From contig CM042016.1 of the NCBI GenBank assembly GCA_023525715.1, forward strand, positions 83,848,382 to 83,912,381: a stretch of 64,000 nucleotides of DNA, in the 5' to 3' direction. The first letter of the stretch is position 1; each line of letters opens with the position of its first letter. This document shows positions 35,506 through 47,074 of this stretch, piece after piece. This DNA comes from Cichorium intybus. Lineage: Eukaryota; Streptophyta; Magnoliopsida; Asterales; Asteraceae. The position numbers and the translations under genes were made by a program. A model generated the notes under the pieces. The model was not told the origin of the DNA, searched no databases, and saw only the letters and a list, made by a program, of their open reading frames with translations.

Positions 35506-36447
35506 CAAACCCATTTTTCTTCATTTCCTGCATAACCTTTGATCCTTGGTCTGAATAGTTCCAGCTCAAACTCGATTCAAAATGAAAACATTTCTAAACA
35601 TCTTATACATCACTTATTAATCCATAAACATTAGAATCAAACCAATCCTCACAAACCCGAATTCTAGGGTTCATGAACACATTTGTCAATTCCTTTGCTT
35701 CTAATCATTTCTAAAGGAGGAATTGAGTTTCAAATGGTGATTAGAACACGATTTTGAGATTAGAACATTAGAACAAACCCCTCTCAACCTCTGAATTTCG
35801 TTTTCCAAATACCCAATTCAACCCAAAATAAATCTACTAGCTTACAAGGATGAAGTTCTAACCTTATATGGCTTGGAGATCACAAAATCAAACTTGATTC
35901 TTCAATTCTTGCTTTAATTCCTTCAAAATCTCCAGGAATCAAATTGGGTTTCTTCTGGTTGAAGGTATTTCACGTACAAATGAAGTGGTATAGAATGTTC
36001 CTCCCATTTATACCTCTATACTTTGGAGAAATGACCATTTGGTCCCTCAACTTTCCTAGTTTTCACTTTAGGCACAAAACTCTCTTTATTTCTAGGAACT
36101 TTTAAGTCTTAGAGTTTTGCCCCACTTATAAACTTATTTTACACATTTAAGAACATTCTAACACATAAAAATCTCATCATAAGGTTATATATTTCAAAAT
36201 GACGAAAATGCCCTTTTTGGTCATTTTACACTTTTCATTCACTTTCATATTTTCGTTCTTAATACTTGATACTTATAACTATAATATAATTCATATATTT
36301 CATTCTCAATGAAAATATAATTCCTTTCATTTTGTATTAGTAATTAGAAATTACCAAAATACCCTTTTGCTCAAAATACGAATAATTACTTACTAATTAT
36401 TCCTTTACTTCTTACTTCCCACTTGGACATATTTTTGGGTCGTTACA

Positions 36448-37029
36448 CCTCTGCCCTGCTATGGTCACCCCAGAATCAGTGAAAGTGGAACGCTATATCT
36501 GGGGGCTATCTCCTCAGATCCAAGGGAATGTAGAATCAGCGAGTCCCGCTACCTTCGACAGCGCCAAACGACTGGCCCAACGATTAGTTGATCATGGGGT
36601 CTGCCAGGGCACCATGACACCTAAAAATGAGCAACCAAAGGAGAAGGATCACAAAAGAAAACCTGGAACAGGGGAAGGGGCCAGCCTAACCAAGAAGGTG
36701 CCAAAAGACAGCAGATTGTGGCAGTCCGTGCAGCCACTGTCCCGACTACCCCAACAACAACCAAGCAATATAATGGGACTCTACCCAAGTGCAACAAGTG
36801 CAATTTCCACCATACTGGAGCCTGTAGTGAAATGCACTGCTCGAAATGTAACAAAAAGGGTCATACCGCCCGTTTCTATAAGGCGCCAGTTCCACAAACC
36901 ACCCAAGCCTCTAATGCTGGGGTGAGTCAAGCTTGCTATGGTTGTGGCGAGATGAGGCATTTCAAGCGTGATTGCCCAAAGACAAAGAACATTGAGAGAA
37001 ATGGAAGAGTCCTAGCTATGGGACGTGCG
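36448..37029 (+). pseudogene. gag: Gypsy gag, C-terminal part with zinc knuckles
   Basis: It continues from 33069: MVTPESVKVERYIWGLSPQI (36461-36520), then FDSAKRLAQRLVDHGVCQG. A frameshift near 36710 moves the frame to CNKCNFHHTGAC (about 36799-36834), CSKCNKKGHTARF (about 36838-36880) and CYGCGEMRHFKRDC (about 36934-36975). These are three nucleocapsid zinc knuckles; the second has Phe for its last Cys, the third is complete. They bind the element RNA. Confidence 0.88.
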
Positions 37030-37353
37030 GAAGCGGTGGAGGATCCTACCATGGTTACCGGTACGTTCCTCGTCAATAATTCATATGCTTGTATACTATT
37101 CGATAGTGGTGCGGAGAGGAGTTTCGTAAGCCACGAGTTTAAATATTTACTAAAACAAAAACCTCAACCACTCAATGAAACATTTACGGTAGAAATGACA
37201 AATGGCAAAACAGAAAGCACAAACGACATATACATAGGCTGTACACTTACTCTGGACGATCACTCCTTTCAAATCGACTTAATGCCTGTTAGAATAGGAA
37301 GCTTTGACGTGATTGTTGGTATGGATTAGCTAATTCCCCATCATGCCGACATC
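37030..37353 (+). pseudogene. pol: Gypsy protease domain
   Basis: The active site ILFDSGAERSFVS is at about 37090-37130, with TGTFLVNNSYAC before it and SFDVIVGMD near the end. A TAG stop at 37327-37329 replaces the Trp normally following VGMD. The protease matures the Gag-Pol polyprotein. It is fused in the same frame to gag and, beyond the stop, to RT. Confidence 0.9.
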
Positions 37354-38427
37354 ATGTGTTACGAACGAGGAATCCGACTTCATCTGTCGGATGACAAGAC
37401 CCTTGTTGTCTACGGTGATAAACCTAGTACCAGCCTTCGAATCGTGTCTTGCATCAAAGCTCGGAAATACCTACAGAAAAGATACCATGCCTTCCTAGCC
37501 CACGTTGTTGACGAGAAGAAAGAAGTAAAGAGCATCAAAGATATTCCCGAAGTCTGCGACTTTTCTGACGTATTCCCAGAAGTCCTTCCAGGAGTACCAC
37601 CCGTACGACAAGTCGAGTTCAGAATCGATTTTATCCCTGGAGCCACCCCATTAGCGAAAGCGCCATACCGATTAGCCCCGGCAAAGATACAAGAATTATC
37701 CAGCCAACTGAACGAACTACTAAGTAAAGGGTTCATCAGGCCGAGCTTCTCACCTTGGGGAGCGCCGGTCTTGTTCGTGAAGAAGAATGATGGATCATTC
37801 CGTATGTGCATTGACTATCAGGAATTGAACAAGCTCACTATCAAGAACCGATATCCGTTACCCAGAATTGACGACCTCTTCAACCAACTCCAAGGGTCGA
37901 GTTATTTCTCAAAAATCAATCTAAGGTCGGGGTATCACCAACTCAGAGTCCAAGAAAAAGACGTTCCTAAAACGGCATTCAAAACTCGCTACGGCCATTA
38001 TGAATTCGTTGTGATGCCCTTCGGATTGACTAATGCTCCCGCAGTGTTTATGGATCTGATGAACCACGTATGCCGACCTAACTTAAATAAATTCGTGATA
38101 GTGTTCATCGACGACATACTTATCTATTCACGAAGTAAGGCGGAACATAGTCAACACCTACGGCAAGTCTTGGAAACGCTAAGGGCAGAAACGTTGTATG
38201 CGAAGTTTTCGAAATGCGAATTTTGGATTCGAAAGGTGGACTTTCTAGGCCACGTAGTCAGCAAGGAAGGGATACATGTGGATCCCTCCAAAATCAAAGC
38301 CATCCAAAACTGGGAAGCACCAAGAACTCCGACAAAAATCCGCCAGTTTTTGGGCCTTGCTGGCTATTACCGAAGATTCATACAAAATTTCTCCAAAATT
38401 GCCAAGCCACTTACTGCCCTGACATAG
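37354..38427 (+). pseudogene. pol: Gypsy reverse transcriptase, catalytic Asp lost
   Basis: The RT domain reads well: VFPEVLPGVPPVRQVEF, KGFIRPSFSPWGAPVLFVKK, FRMCIDYQELNKLTIKNRYP, VMPFGLTNAPAVFMDLMN, FVIVFIDDILIYSRS (YIDD box as FIDD, about 38095-38125), KCEFWIRKVDFLGHVVS, then RQFLGLAGYYRRFIQNFSKI. Motif A, which should carry the first catalytic Asp (KIDLRSGYHQ), reads KINLRSGYHQ at about 37912-37941, so polymerase activity should be lost. The frame ends at TAG 38425-38427 between LTALT and KGVTF. Confidence 0.92.
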
Positions 38428-39078
38428 AAAGGTGTAACATTCCAGTGGGAAGATAAACAAGACGCCGCCTTCCAGACTTTAAAGAAAGCTTTGTGCAGCG
38501 CTCCTATTCTGTCCCTTCCAGAAGGAACAGAAGACTTTGTGGTCTACTGCGATGTATCGAATCAGGGTCTGGGTTGCGTACTCATGCAAAGAGGAAAAGT
38601 CATTGCCTACGCTTCAAGACAACTTAAAACTCACGAGGTCAACTACACTACACATGATCTTGATTTCGGAGAAGTAGTGTTCGCATTGAAGATCTGGAGA
38701 CACTACCTGTACGAAACTAAGTGTACGGTTTTCACTGACCATAAGAGTCTCCAGCATATTCTCAACCAAAAAGAGCTCAACATGAGACAACGACGATGGG
38801 TAGAGCTGCTAAGTGATTATGAATGCGAAATTCGTTATCACCCAGGAAAGGCCAACGTGGTGGCAGATGCCCTTAGTCGGAAAGAGTACTCGGGCCGCCG
38901 AGTAGAGTCTCTGTCGATAACGATCCATTCCCATTTGTCCACTCAGATCAAGGAGGCGCAGCTAGAAACCTTAAAACGTGAGAATGTCGCAAATGAAGCC
39001 TTGCGAGGGATGGATAAAAACCTTGAAGTTAAGGATGACGGAGCTCGTTACCTCATGAACCGGATTTGGACCCCGTGA
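38428..39078 (+). pseudogene. pol: Gypsy RNase H
   Basis: KGVTFQWEDKQDAAFQTLKK continues after the TAG stop. Then come VVYCDVSNQGLGCVLMQ (first Asp; Ser-Asn in place of the usual Ala-Ser), VIAYASRQLKTHEVNY, FALKIWRHYLYETKCTVFTD (Asp), HKSLQHILNQKELNMRQRRW and NVVADALSRK (final Asp). It removes RNA from RNA-DNA hybrids. It ends at TGA 39076-39078, after RIWTP, and the homology continues into integrase. Confidence 0.9.
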
Positions 39079-40169
39079 TTCGGCGGATACAGAGACATTA
39101 TCATGAATGAGGCTCACAAGACTAGATACTCCGTTCATCCTGGGTCCGACAAGATGTACCTGGACCTCAAGAAACTGTATTGGTGGCCAAACATGAAGGC
39201 AGAAATTGCTACTTACGTGGGCAAGTGCTGACTTGCGCCAAGGTTAAAGTAGAATACCAAAAACCCTCGGGTTTGCTGCAACAACCAGAGATACCCGAGT
39301 GGAACTGGGAGCGGATTACTATGGACTTCATAACCAAATTACCAAAGACAACTGGTGGGTTAGACACCATTTGGGTAATCGTCGATAGACTAACCAAATC
39401 CGCTCACTTCCTGCCAATCAAGGAGACCGACAAGATGGAGAAACTTACAAGGACGTACATCAAAGAAATAGTACGATTGCATGGTGCGCCAATTTCTATT
39501 ATCTTAGATAGAGATAGTCGATTCACTTCACGATTTTGGCAATCATTGCAAAAATCTTTGGGAACCAGACTCGACATGAGTACAACGTACCATCCACAGA
39601 CGGACGGGCAAAGTGAAAGAACGATTCAAACACTGGAAGACATGTTGAGAGCTTGTGTGATAGACTTTGGTAAGGCGTGGGACACCCACTTACCGCTCAT
39701 TGAATTTTCATACAACAACAGCTACCACACTAGCATCAAAGTTGCTCCATTCGAAGCTTTATATGGACGCAAGTGCAGATCCCCTCTGTGCTGGGCTGAG
39801 GTAGGGGATACTCAACTAGCCAGAGGCCAAGTACCTAACAGCACTCTCACCGGTCCGGAGATCATACGAGAGACGACGGAGAAAATCATTCAGAGCCGTG
39901 AACGATTGAAAACATCTCGTGACTGGCAAAAGAGTTATGCAGATAAACGACGCAAACCTTTGGAATTCCAGGTTGGCGATCGAGTGTTGTTGAAGGTCTC
40001 ACCATGGAAAGGAATGATACGCTTTGGAAAGCATGGGAAACTGAACCCCAGATACATTGGGCCCTTTGAGATCCTCGCTAGGATCGGTCCAGTAGCCTAC
40101 AAACTCCAACTACCACAAGAGCTCAGCAATGTGCATCCCACCTTTCACGTATCCAACCTAAAGAAGTGA
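39079..40169 (+). pseudogene. pol: Gypsy integrase
   Basis: The zinc domain is split: EAHKTRYSVHPGSDKMYLDL and YWWPNMKAEIATYVGKC lie in one frame (39109-39230), then a TGA and frameshift lead to CAKVKVEYQKPSG. Core: ERITMDFITKLP (first Asp), IILDRDSRFTSRFW (second Asp), HPQTDGQSERTIQTLEDMLR (Glu). Then YGRKCRSPLCW and the GPY/F-like RYIGPFEILARIGPVAYKL at about 40051-40110. It ends NVHPTFHVSNLKK with a TGA stop at 40167-40169. Integrase inserts the cDNA. Confidence 0.9.
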
Positions 40170-40397
40170 CCGTCCGATGAGAGTCTTGGCATTCCGCTCG
40201 ACGAGATCGAGGTGAATGAGAACCTCCAGTTTGTAGAAGAACCCGTGGAAATCATGGACAAAGAAGTCAAGAGAACGAAACAAAGCCGCATACCAATAGT
40301 GAAAGTCCGCTGGAGTGCTAAGCGTGGACCAGAATTTACTTGGGAGCGTGAAGACCAAATGAAACAAAAGTATCAACATCTTTTCCCAAACCCTTGA
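40170..40397 (+). pseudogene. Gypsy chromodomain-like C-terminus
   Basis: In frame after the TGA: DESLGIPLDEIEVNENLQFV, EEPVEIMDKEVKRTKQSRIP, IVKVRWSAKRGPEFTWERED, ending YQHLFPNP at TGA 40395-40397. VEIMDKEVK, KVRWS and FTWERED are the landmarks of the chromovirus C-terminal chromodomain (Tekay type), thought to steer integration to chromatin marks. Confidence 0.85.
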
Positions 40398-40451
40398 GGA
40401 TCTACTCAAGAGCTAAATTTCGGGACGAAATTCTTTCTAACGGGTAGATGA
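40398..40451 (+). promoter_or_regulatory. Gypsy pre-LTR region with polypurine-like tract
   Basis: The TTTCGGGACGAAATTC word, common to Tekay-like elements just before the 3' LTR, is present. The expected G-rich run before the LTR is weak (AACGGGTAGATGA). Confidence 0.6.
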
Positions 40452-41941
40452 TGTGACAATTGTAAATTTTGGTCAACAAAAGTCAACTGTAGCCAAACGA
40501 AGTGTACGTTAATCCGTGTGTTGAAAAGTTATTTTCCATAACTTTTGCGATGAATTATTAAATATTATAATACTACATATGCTAATTCAAAACAATTATC
40601 GAGTAAACGTCGAAAATACGGACAGTAAATTACTGTAGCGTAAAAATTCGATAATCGTACAATTATTATTTTGAGAATAATAATATCCATAAAACGATCT
40701 ACTCGTGAATATGAACCTGTGGATATATAGAACGTCGAAAACGGAGTTCGTATGTGAAAGTTACAACGATTAAACTGCTGTGAACGGATAAATGTACACA
40801 GGGTTTGGACTCAAAATACAAAATGTGGCGCCTTAAATATCAAATATGAAATAACAATTCATATAATATGGAACGTAATAATATCTAGTATTTAATTTCA
40901 AAGCCAAATTCCATTTCCGGTAAAATGCCGAAAATCGCGAAATCGGAAGAATACTGCGCTTAAGCGCGTATTTCAACATCCAACGAGTTATAATTCAATC
41001 AAAATAAATGTTTGACAATGTTTTTAAACAAAATAATTATTTAACACTTTGTTCGTCAAAAAATCATAAAATTTCACTAAAACGACTTACGATTTTATAA
41101 AAATCACACATTTTATACAAGTAGAATGCTATTTTTATAAAAACTAACACACCCCCACCCCCATCGGCTGCACCACCATCTCCCATGCAATCCAAGGTTA
41201 CTATTCACTATCTTAGATGTAATAAAGCCTAAGAATTTAATAATACAAAAAAATCAAACTAAAATCTAATCAAAATCATGCAAGATATGATCACTTTCAT
41301 TTGAACCACATCACACAACTCTCTCTTCTCCTCTTCCTCTCTTCCTCTCGGCTCTCTCCCTCCATCACCCTCTCTTCAAACTGCCACCACCATACACCAC
41401 CACCATCATCCATTTTCAAGTGTTTTTACAAGTTTCTTTGTTAAGACATCTTCATCTCATGATTTTAAACTCTATTACACAAGTTTTATTCCAATTACAC
41501 ACACTAACATCTATGAAAAACCTTTGGGTAATAGCATTGTCCAAGGGTCCTCCAAGCTCCAAGGCTTGGATCTTCGTTCCTACCGCTAATCTCTCAAGAC
41601 TAACCTAGTTTTTAAGCAAAGCACGCTTCAAGGGTGAGTTCATACCCCTCATTTTCATATTTTCTAAACGCTTTGGGGGAGAATACAAGTTTATATGCTA
41701 TAAATTTTGTTTTATCCAAGTTTTTATGTGTTTAAATGTTATAAATGATTATTTACACAAGTTCATAAAACTAGTTGTTGTGTAAAAATGTTTTTGACAT
41801 AAAATATGGTTAGATCTATGTTTTATAAACATTATGATATATATTTTGTTTGTGTAAAAGTTTTCAAACTATAAATAAATTGTGTAAAAATGCTATACCT
41901 TGGATAAAAACGTTATAAAAACGAAAACTAGAAGCTGTGTA

Positions 41942-42670
41942 TGTTGGAAATCCATGTTCATTTCATAAGTTTTAAAAACTTGAAGTTGCAACGGAAGCAT
42001 AAAAGATGAACACGAATTCCATTCCAAGAGAATCATGCTACATGCATGTAGAGATAAAATGAAAAACAAACAAAGTAAAAGTTCAAGATTATAACCTTAT
42101 GATCTTGAGCTTAGTTGGATGAAATGTTGATGATGAGGAAGCAAAGAAGTTTCCCTGTATAGCTTAGTCCACCACAAGCATAATAACACCAAGAAGATGC
42201 TGGTCTTCAACTTGCAAATTCAACCTTTGAAGCTCTTCTTGTGAAATCCGATTTTCACACTTGAGAGGGTGATATGAGAGAGTTTTTCTAACACTTAGTA
42301 GAGGTATATGTCATGATAAAATCGGCCAAGTAGAGAACCCCACCAAAAATGCATGCAAGCCTTCCATTTATGCATGCTTACTTCACAATTTCCATGGTCA
42401 AAGTTCTAAAACCAAGGGAATCTCATCATGTTTAGTTGGAGCATGCCCACACACCTTTCTTGGTGTGTGGTGGACGTGTTTTTTAGGTGAAAAAGAGAAG
42501 ATTCCTTCTCTTTTATTATTTATAAAGTCTTATCAAAAGTTTATAAATAATAAAATTTTCATTCCATTATTAAACCTCTTTTTTTATTCATCCATATATA
42601 AACATATATATAATTATAATTAACATATATACTCATGTATATGTTTATATAAATATATGTTCATATTATG

Positions 42671-42739
<69 letters not shown>

Positions 42740-43100
42740 CATAAATTATATATACACATATACATTTATACATACATGTGAATTTTATTTGAACACTTAA
42801 AATAATAAAAGAGGTAAATATTTATCATTTAAATCATTAAAAAAATTAAATGATATAAATAATCATATACACTCTCAAATTAATTCATCTCATATGAATT
42901 ATTACTTAGAACAATTATTATTTTTCATAAAATAATAATTCTCAAAACAAATTGCAAGTATTATATCATTTGATAATAAATCAAATTCATTATATCAAAC
43001 AATCAAACTGGTGTCTAACTTGTTATTGGTGTGACCCTATAGGATCATATGTTATTAGTAATATCATTTTATGATCATCATTGGGCATATAGAACTAACA
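41942..43100 (-). mobile_element. Copia-3 family solo LTR
   Basis: Plus-strand limits TGTTGGAAATCC and AACTAACA. Target duplication GTGTA at 41937-41941 and 43101-43105. Nearly the same sequence as 52890-54060, including the internal TA tract. It is followed directly by Gypsy LTR sequence, as for a solo LTR. Confidence 0.92.
42673..42737. repeat. (TA)n in Copia-3 family solo LTR
   Basis: About 64 bases of TA; the allelic copy is at 53619-53699. Confidence 0.95.
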
Positions 43101-44097
43101 GTGTACAAATGACCTTGACATAAAATATGGTTAGATCTATGTATTATAAACATTTTGACATATTATGTTTGTGTAAAAGTTACAAAACTATAAATAAAGT
43201 GTGTAAAATACTAGATCTTTAACATAAACGTCATAAAAACGAAAACTAGTAAGAACTACGTTTTTATAACCGGAAATATTATGTTCTAGCAAAAATGGTT
43301 ATAACCAAGTTATTACACCATTTTTGTGGGAAATATCTTAAAAGATGATATTTATAATCATTTGAATAAGTTATTTCGTTATTATTTGTAAAAATATGAC
43401 TAGCACGACGGAATACTAAAAATAGACTATTATTGGAATAGTTTATGAACATAAGGTTATTATGACATTTTGAACATGACAAAATAATTATATAAAATTA
43501 TATAATTATTAAACATTACTATATTATCATGGGAAAAATGATAATGGATAATTACAAGAGTTTTCATATACAAATTTTACGTAAACAAGTTAATTGAATA
43601 CATACATTTTTGTCAGATGGATCTTCACAGTACTTTTATAAGTACCTACTATAAGTCCTGAGATTATAACCAGAGTCTCTGTAAGAGAGCGTGATATTTG
43701 AGTATAGATCTATACGGGCTTGACAACCCCGCACCTGTACAGCTAGACCGGCAGGTCTGAGGTGTCCAAATGTCTAACATTCTGAAGCCTGAAGAACGTC
43801 GCAGCAGGCCAACTAGTCACAGTATGGTTATAGGGTGTCTCACAAGGGAAAATAATCAACTATATATTTTTATAAATTGTTTACGTGGAAACATACATTT
43901 CTAAGGGATTTACACTACAATTTACGTATTACATTTTAGTCTTTGGGATTTAAAGACTTTGACATTTTTATGAGAAAATATTGGATTTTCTTGGTTTTCA
44001 ACACTATTGTTTATAAACAAAGGACTTTTCTTACGCAAAATCTTATGAACTCACCAACTTAATTGTTGACACTTTTTCAACTACTTGTATTCTCAGG
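43101..44097 (+). repeat. Duplicated segment of the Gypsy 3' LTR
   Basis: 997 bases nearly identical to 54061-55067. It begins at the GTGTA target duplication and ends abruptly at TATTCTCAGG, where Copia-3 interior sequence starts. In the intact LTR the next bases are AAATTGATAAG. Confidence 0.93.
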
Positions 44098-44663
44098 CGC
44101 CTTAGATGTCTAACTCTCAACACATAAGAGGAACAAATCCCGTCTTGACTACATACGCCCCTCATATAGTTAGTACTATACATGAGTATGGCCTTTATGG
44201 TTGTCTATATTTCAAGAACAACGGTGAACCATATCAAAGCATAACACTCCCTACATTTGAGTTCCAAATATGTATATCAGGTCTAAGGATACAATGATAA
44301 TACCTTTATTCAAGAATCACTTATGACAATGATCCATGGAGTGATCTTGAAACGGGTCAAGTCCAATACTTGTTCACTGACAAGTACTTATGAATTTGGT
44401 TGCAACCTTTTGCTACTTTTACCCATAAAAGTCAACCAATCCAATTCATATTAGTCTTACTTCGTAGTTGCTCCCACAACTATGATCGACTATGGACATT
44501 TAGAATAATTAAATTATTCAAGGATTAAACATGCTAATATAAACACAAATTATGAATGAAACATCACGTCACATATATCACATAATAATTTTGTTTACAT
44601 AGTTTCATATTCATAAAACACTAAACACAAATCAAATCCATTCATTAGAAAAACGAAGTCATA
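44098..44663 (-). other. Copia-3 3' non-coding interior, truncated
   Basis: About 565 bases without a gene. The region near 44500-44520 (GAATAATTAAATTATTC) resembles the GAATAATATGATTATTC palindrome in the 3' interior of Copia-1 (about 6973). The left limit is the recombination junction at 44098. Confidence 0.75.
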
Positions 44664-45640
44664 TACCCTTAGCGTGACTTTCATGCTTAGCTTGGGGTAA
44701 AGGCTTCGTGAATGGGTCTGCCAAATTCTGATCTGTATGAACCTTGTGAATACTTATTTCACCATTCTTAACTTCATGTCATATGTAGTTATACCTTCGG
44801 TGAATGTGTTTGGTATTTTGATGTGATCTAGGTTCCTTTGCTTGAGCTATGGCACCTAGATTATCACAGAAGATTTCTATAGGGTCCCGAATGGAAGGAA
44901 CAACCCATAGATCTTCAATGAATTTTCTCATCCAGACAGCTTCTTGAGCAGCTTCCAAAGCAGCAACGTATTCTGATTCTGTAGTGGATTGTGCAATCAC
45001 TTCTTGTTTGGAACTCTTCCAAGACACGGCTCCTCCATTTAAAATAAACACATACCAAGATTGAGATCTCGAATCGTCCCTATCTGTTTGGAAGCTTGCG
45101 TCAGTGTAACCCTTTACCTTTAAGCTTTCTTCTAAACCACCGTAAACTAAGAACATGTCTTTAGTTCTTCTCAAGTACTTAAGAATGTTCTTTACAGCAG
45201 TCCAGTGGGCTTTACCTGGGTTCTGTTGATACCTACTTGTCATGCTTAAGGCACATGAGACGTCGGGCCTAGTGCATAACATGGCATACATGATGGACCC
45301 AATTGCCGAAGCATATGGGACATGTTTCATCCTTTCAAGTTCAGTCCTAGTGCTTGGGCATTGAGACTTACTTAGGATGGTGCCATGTGGTATTGGCAAG
45401 AATCCTCTTTTGGAGTCTTGCATCTTGAACCTTTTCAAGATTTTATCTATATATACACTTTGGCTTAGACCAATAAGTCTCTTAGATCTATCTCTATAGA
45501 ACTTTATGCCTAGTACATAAGCAGCTTCTCCTAAGTCCTTCATTGAGAAAAAGTTCTCAAGAAACGCTTTGACACCTTTTAAGGTTGGGATGTCATTTCC
45601 AAATAGTAATATGTCATCTACATACAATACTAGGAATATG
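44664..45640 (-). pseudogene. pol: Copia-3 RT C-terminus and RNase H
   Basis: From 45627 downward: YVDDILLFGNDIPTLKGVKA (polymerase site YVDD present), MKDLGEAAYVLGIKFYRDRS, RLIGLSQSVYIDKILKRFKM, AMLCTRPDVSCALSMTSRYQ, then RNase H: VKGYTDASFQTD, WKSSKQEVIAQSTTESEYVA, IEIFCDNLGAIAQAKEPRSH. A TGA at 44779-44781 interrupts after RRYNYI; homology continues HEVKNGEISIHKVHTDQNLA to a natural stop near 44665. Replacing the usual Arg by a stop fits CGA to TGA. Confidence 0.92.
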
Positions 45641-46566
45641 ACTATGCTCCCACTAGCTTTCTTGTAAACACAGGAGTCATCCTCATAATCTTTTCATCAA
45701 AGCGGATGTTCCATGTTCGAGACGCTTGTTTTAATCCATAGATAGATCTCTTAAGCTTGCACACTTTGCTTGGATGCATGGGATCGATAAAACCTTCAGG
45801 TTGATCTATATAGACATCTTCCAATAAGTGTCCATTAAGGAAAGCCGTCTTGACATCCATTTGCCATATCTCATAATCATAGTATGCGGCTATGGCAAAA
45901 AGTATCCTAATCGACTTGATCATTGCCACTGGTGAAAAGGTCTCATCATAGTCAATACCATGAGTTTGTGAGTATCCTTTAGCGACAAGTCTTGCCTTAA
46001 AAGTGTGAATATTTCCATCCACGTCGGTTTTCTTCTTGAAAACCCACTTGTTCCCAACGGTCTTACAATTGGTGGGAAGATTAACCAAGTCCCATACTTG
46101 GTTATCGTGCATGGATTGCATCTCTGTGTTCATAGCTTCTAGCCATTTGTCAGACTCAGGATCTAACATCGCACTCTGGTAGTTGCCGGGTTCATCAGAA
46201 TCTATCGTGTAACATTCCTCTTCCATCATTAGGTAACCATACCTTTCAAGTTCAAATCGAACCCTACCAGATCTGCGAACATCTTGTGTTACAAGTTGTT
46301 CCTGATCAACTGTTTTTTCAGGTTCAACAACCTCTTGTTGAATGCTAGATCCAATTTCTTGTGCACCAGGTTGTGGTTCCTGAATTTCCTCAAGTTCCAC
46401 AAACCTCCCACTAGCCTCTTCCATCAGAAACTTGTTTTCTAGAAATTCAGCTTTTCGAGAAATAAATATCTTATTCTCTAAGGGATTGTAGAAGTAGTAT
46501 CCAAGACAATCTTTCGGATACCCTACAAAGATACACTTAGTTGAACGGGGTTCTAGTTTGTTTGAA
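45641..46566 (-). pseudogene. pol: Copia-3 RT N-terminus and linker
   Basis: The linker before RT contains RRSGRVRFELERYGYLMMEE. Then come WLEAMNTEMQSMHDNQVWDL, GNKWVFKKKTDVDGNIHTFK, ARLVAKGYSQTHGIDYDETF, WQMDVKTAFLNGHLLEDVYI (first catalytic Asp) and KLKRSIYGLKQASRTWNIRF. Around 45690 a small deletion shifts the frame (FDEKI then MRMTPVF), and the YVDD segment follows in another frame. A stop also lies near 46575 after CEAYI. Confidence 0.92.
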
Positions 46567-47074
46567 GCTTCTTGTCAAATATAAGCCTCACATCCCCATA
46601 CTTTGAGATAGGACAAAGATGGAACCTTTCCATGCCATATTTCATAAGGTGTTTTATCTACCTTCTTAGTTGGTGCCATGTTTAGGAGACGAGCAGCTGT
46701 TTGTAAAGCATAACCCCAAAATGATAAAGGTAGAGTACTTCTACTCATCATGGATCGAACCATATCCAATAGTGTTCGATTCCGCCTTTCAAATACACCA
46801 TTATGTTGTGGTGTTCCAGGTGGAGTAAGTTGTGAAACAATTCCACAAGTCTTAAGGTGATCCATAAAGTTTGAACTTAAGTACTCACCTCCTCTATCGG
46901 AACGAAGAACTTTAATTGTTTTGTTGAGTTGATTTTCCACTTCACTTTGAAACATTTTGAACATTTCAAACGCCTCATGTTTATGTTTAATTAAATAAAC
47001 ATATCCATAACAACTAAAGTCATCAGTGAAGGTGATGAAATATCTTTCACCATATCTAGTCATTGGTTTGAAAG
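46567..47074 (-). pseudogene. pol: Copia-3 integrase, C-terminal part
   Basis: From 47074 downward: FKPMTRYGERYFITFTDDFS, CYGYVYLIKHKHEAFEMFKM, IKVLRSDRGGEYLSSNF (second Asp), LTPPGTPQHNGVFERRNRTL (Glu), SMMSRSTLPLSFWGYALQTA, YLKVWGCEAYI. The first Asp segment (HTDVCGPF) lies on the other side of the nested solo LTR at about 50170-50195. Well conserved. Confidence 0.92.

Larger units (their letters stand above)
33070..36447 (-). mobile_element. Gypsy-type solo LTR inside gag
   Basis: On the minus strand it begins TGTAACGACCCAAAAATATG and ends AAATCGCA. ACACC flanks it at 33065-33069 and 36445-36449; the right copy overlaps the terminal ACA of the LTR, suggesting a 5-base target duplication partly merged with the terminus. 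Gag reads across once it is removed. Content matches the other TGTAACGACCC LTRs here (GGTGAGTACATG word, CACGGGTCGTG repeats). No primer-binding site or gene inside. Confidence 0.82.

Noticed and set aside
37410..37811. 133-codon minus-strand frame
   Set aside because: Shadow of the Gypsy reverse-transcriptase frame.
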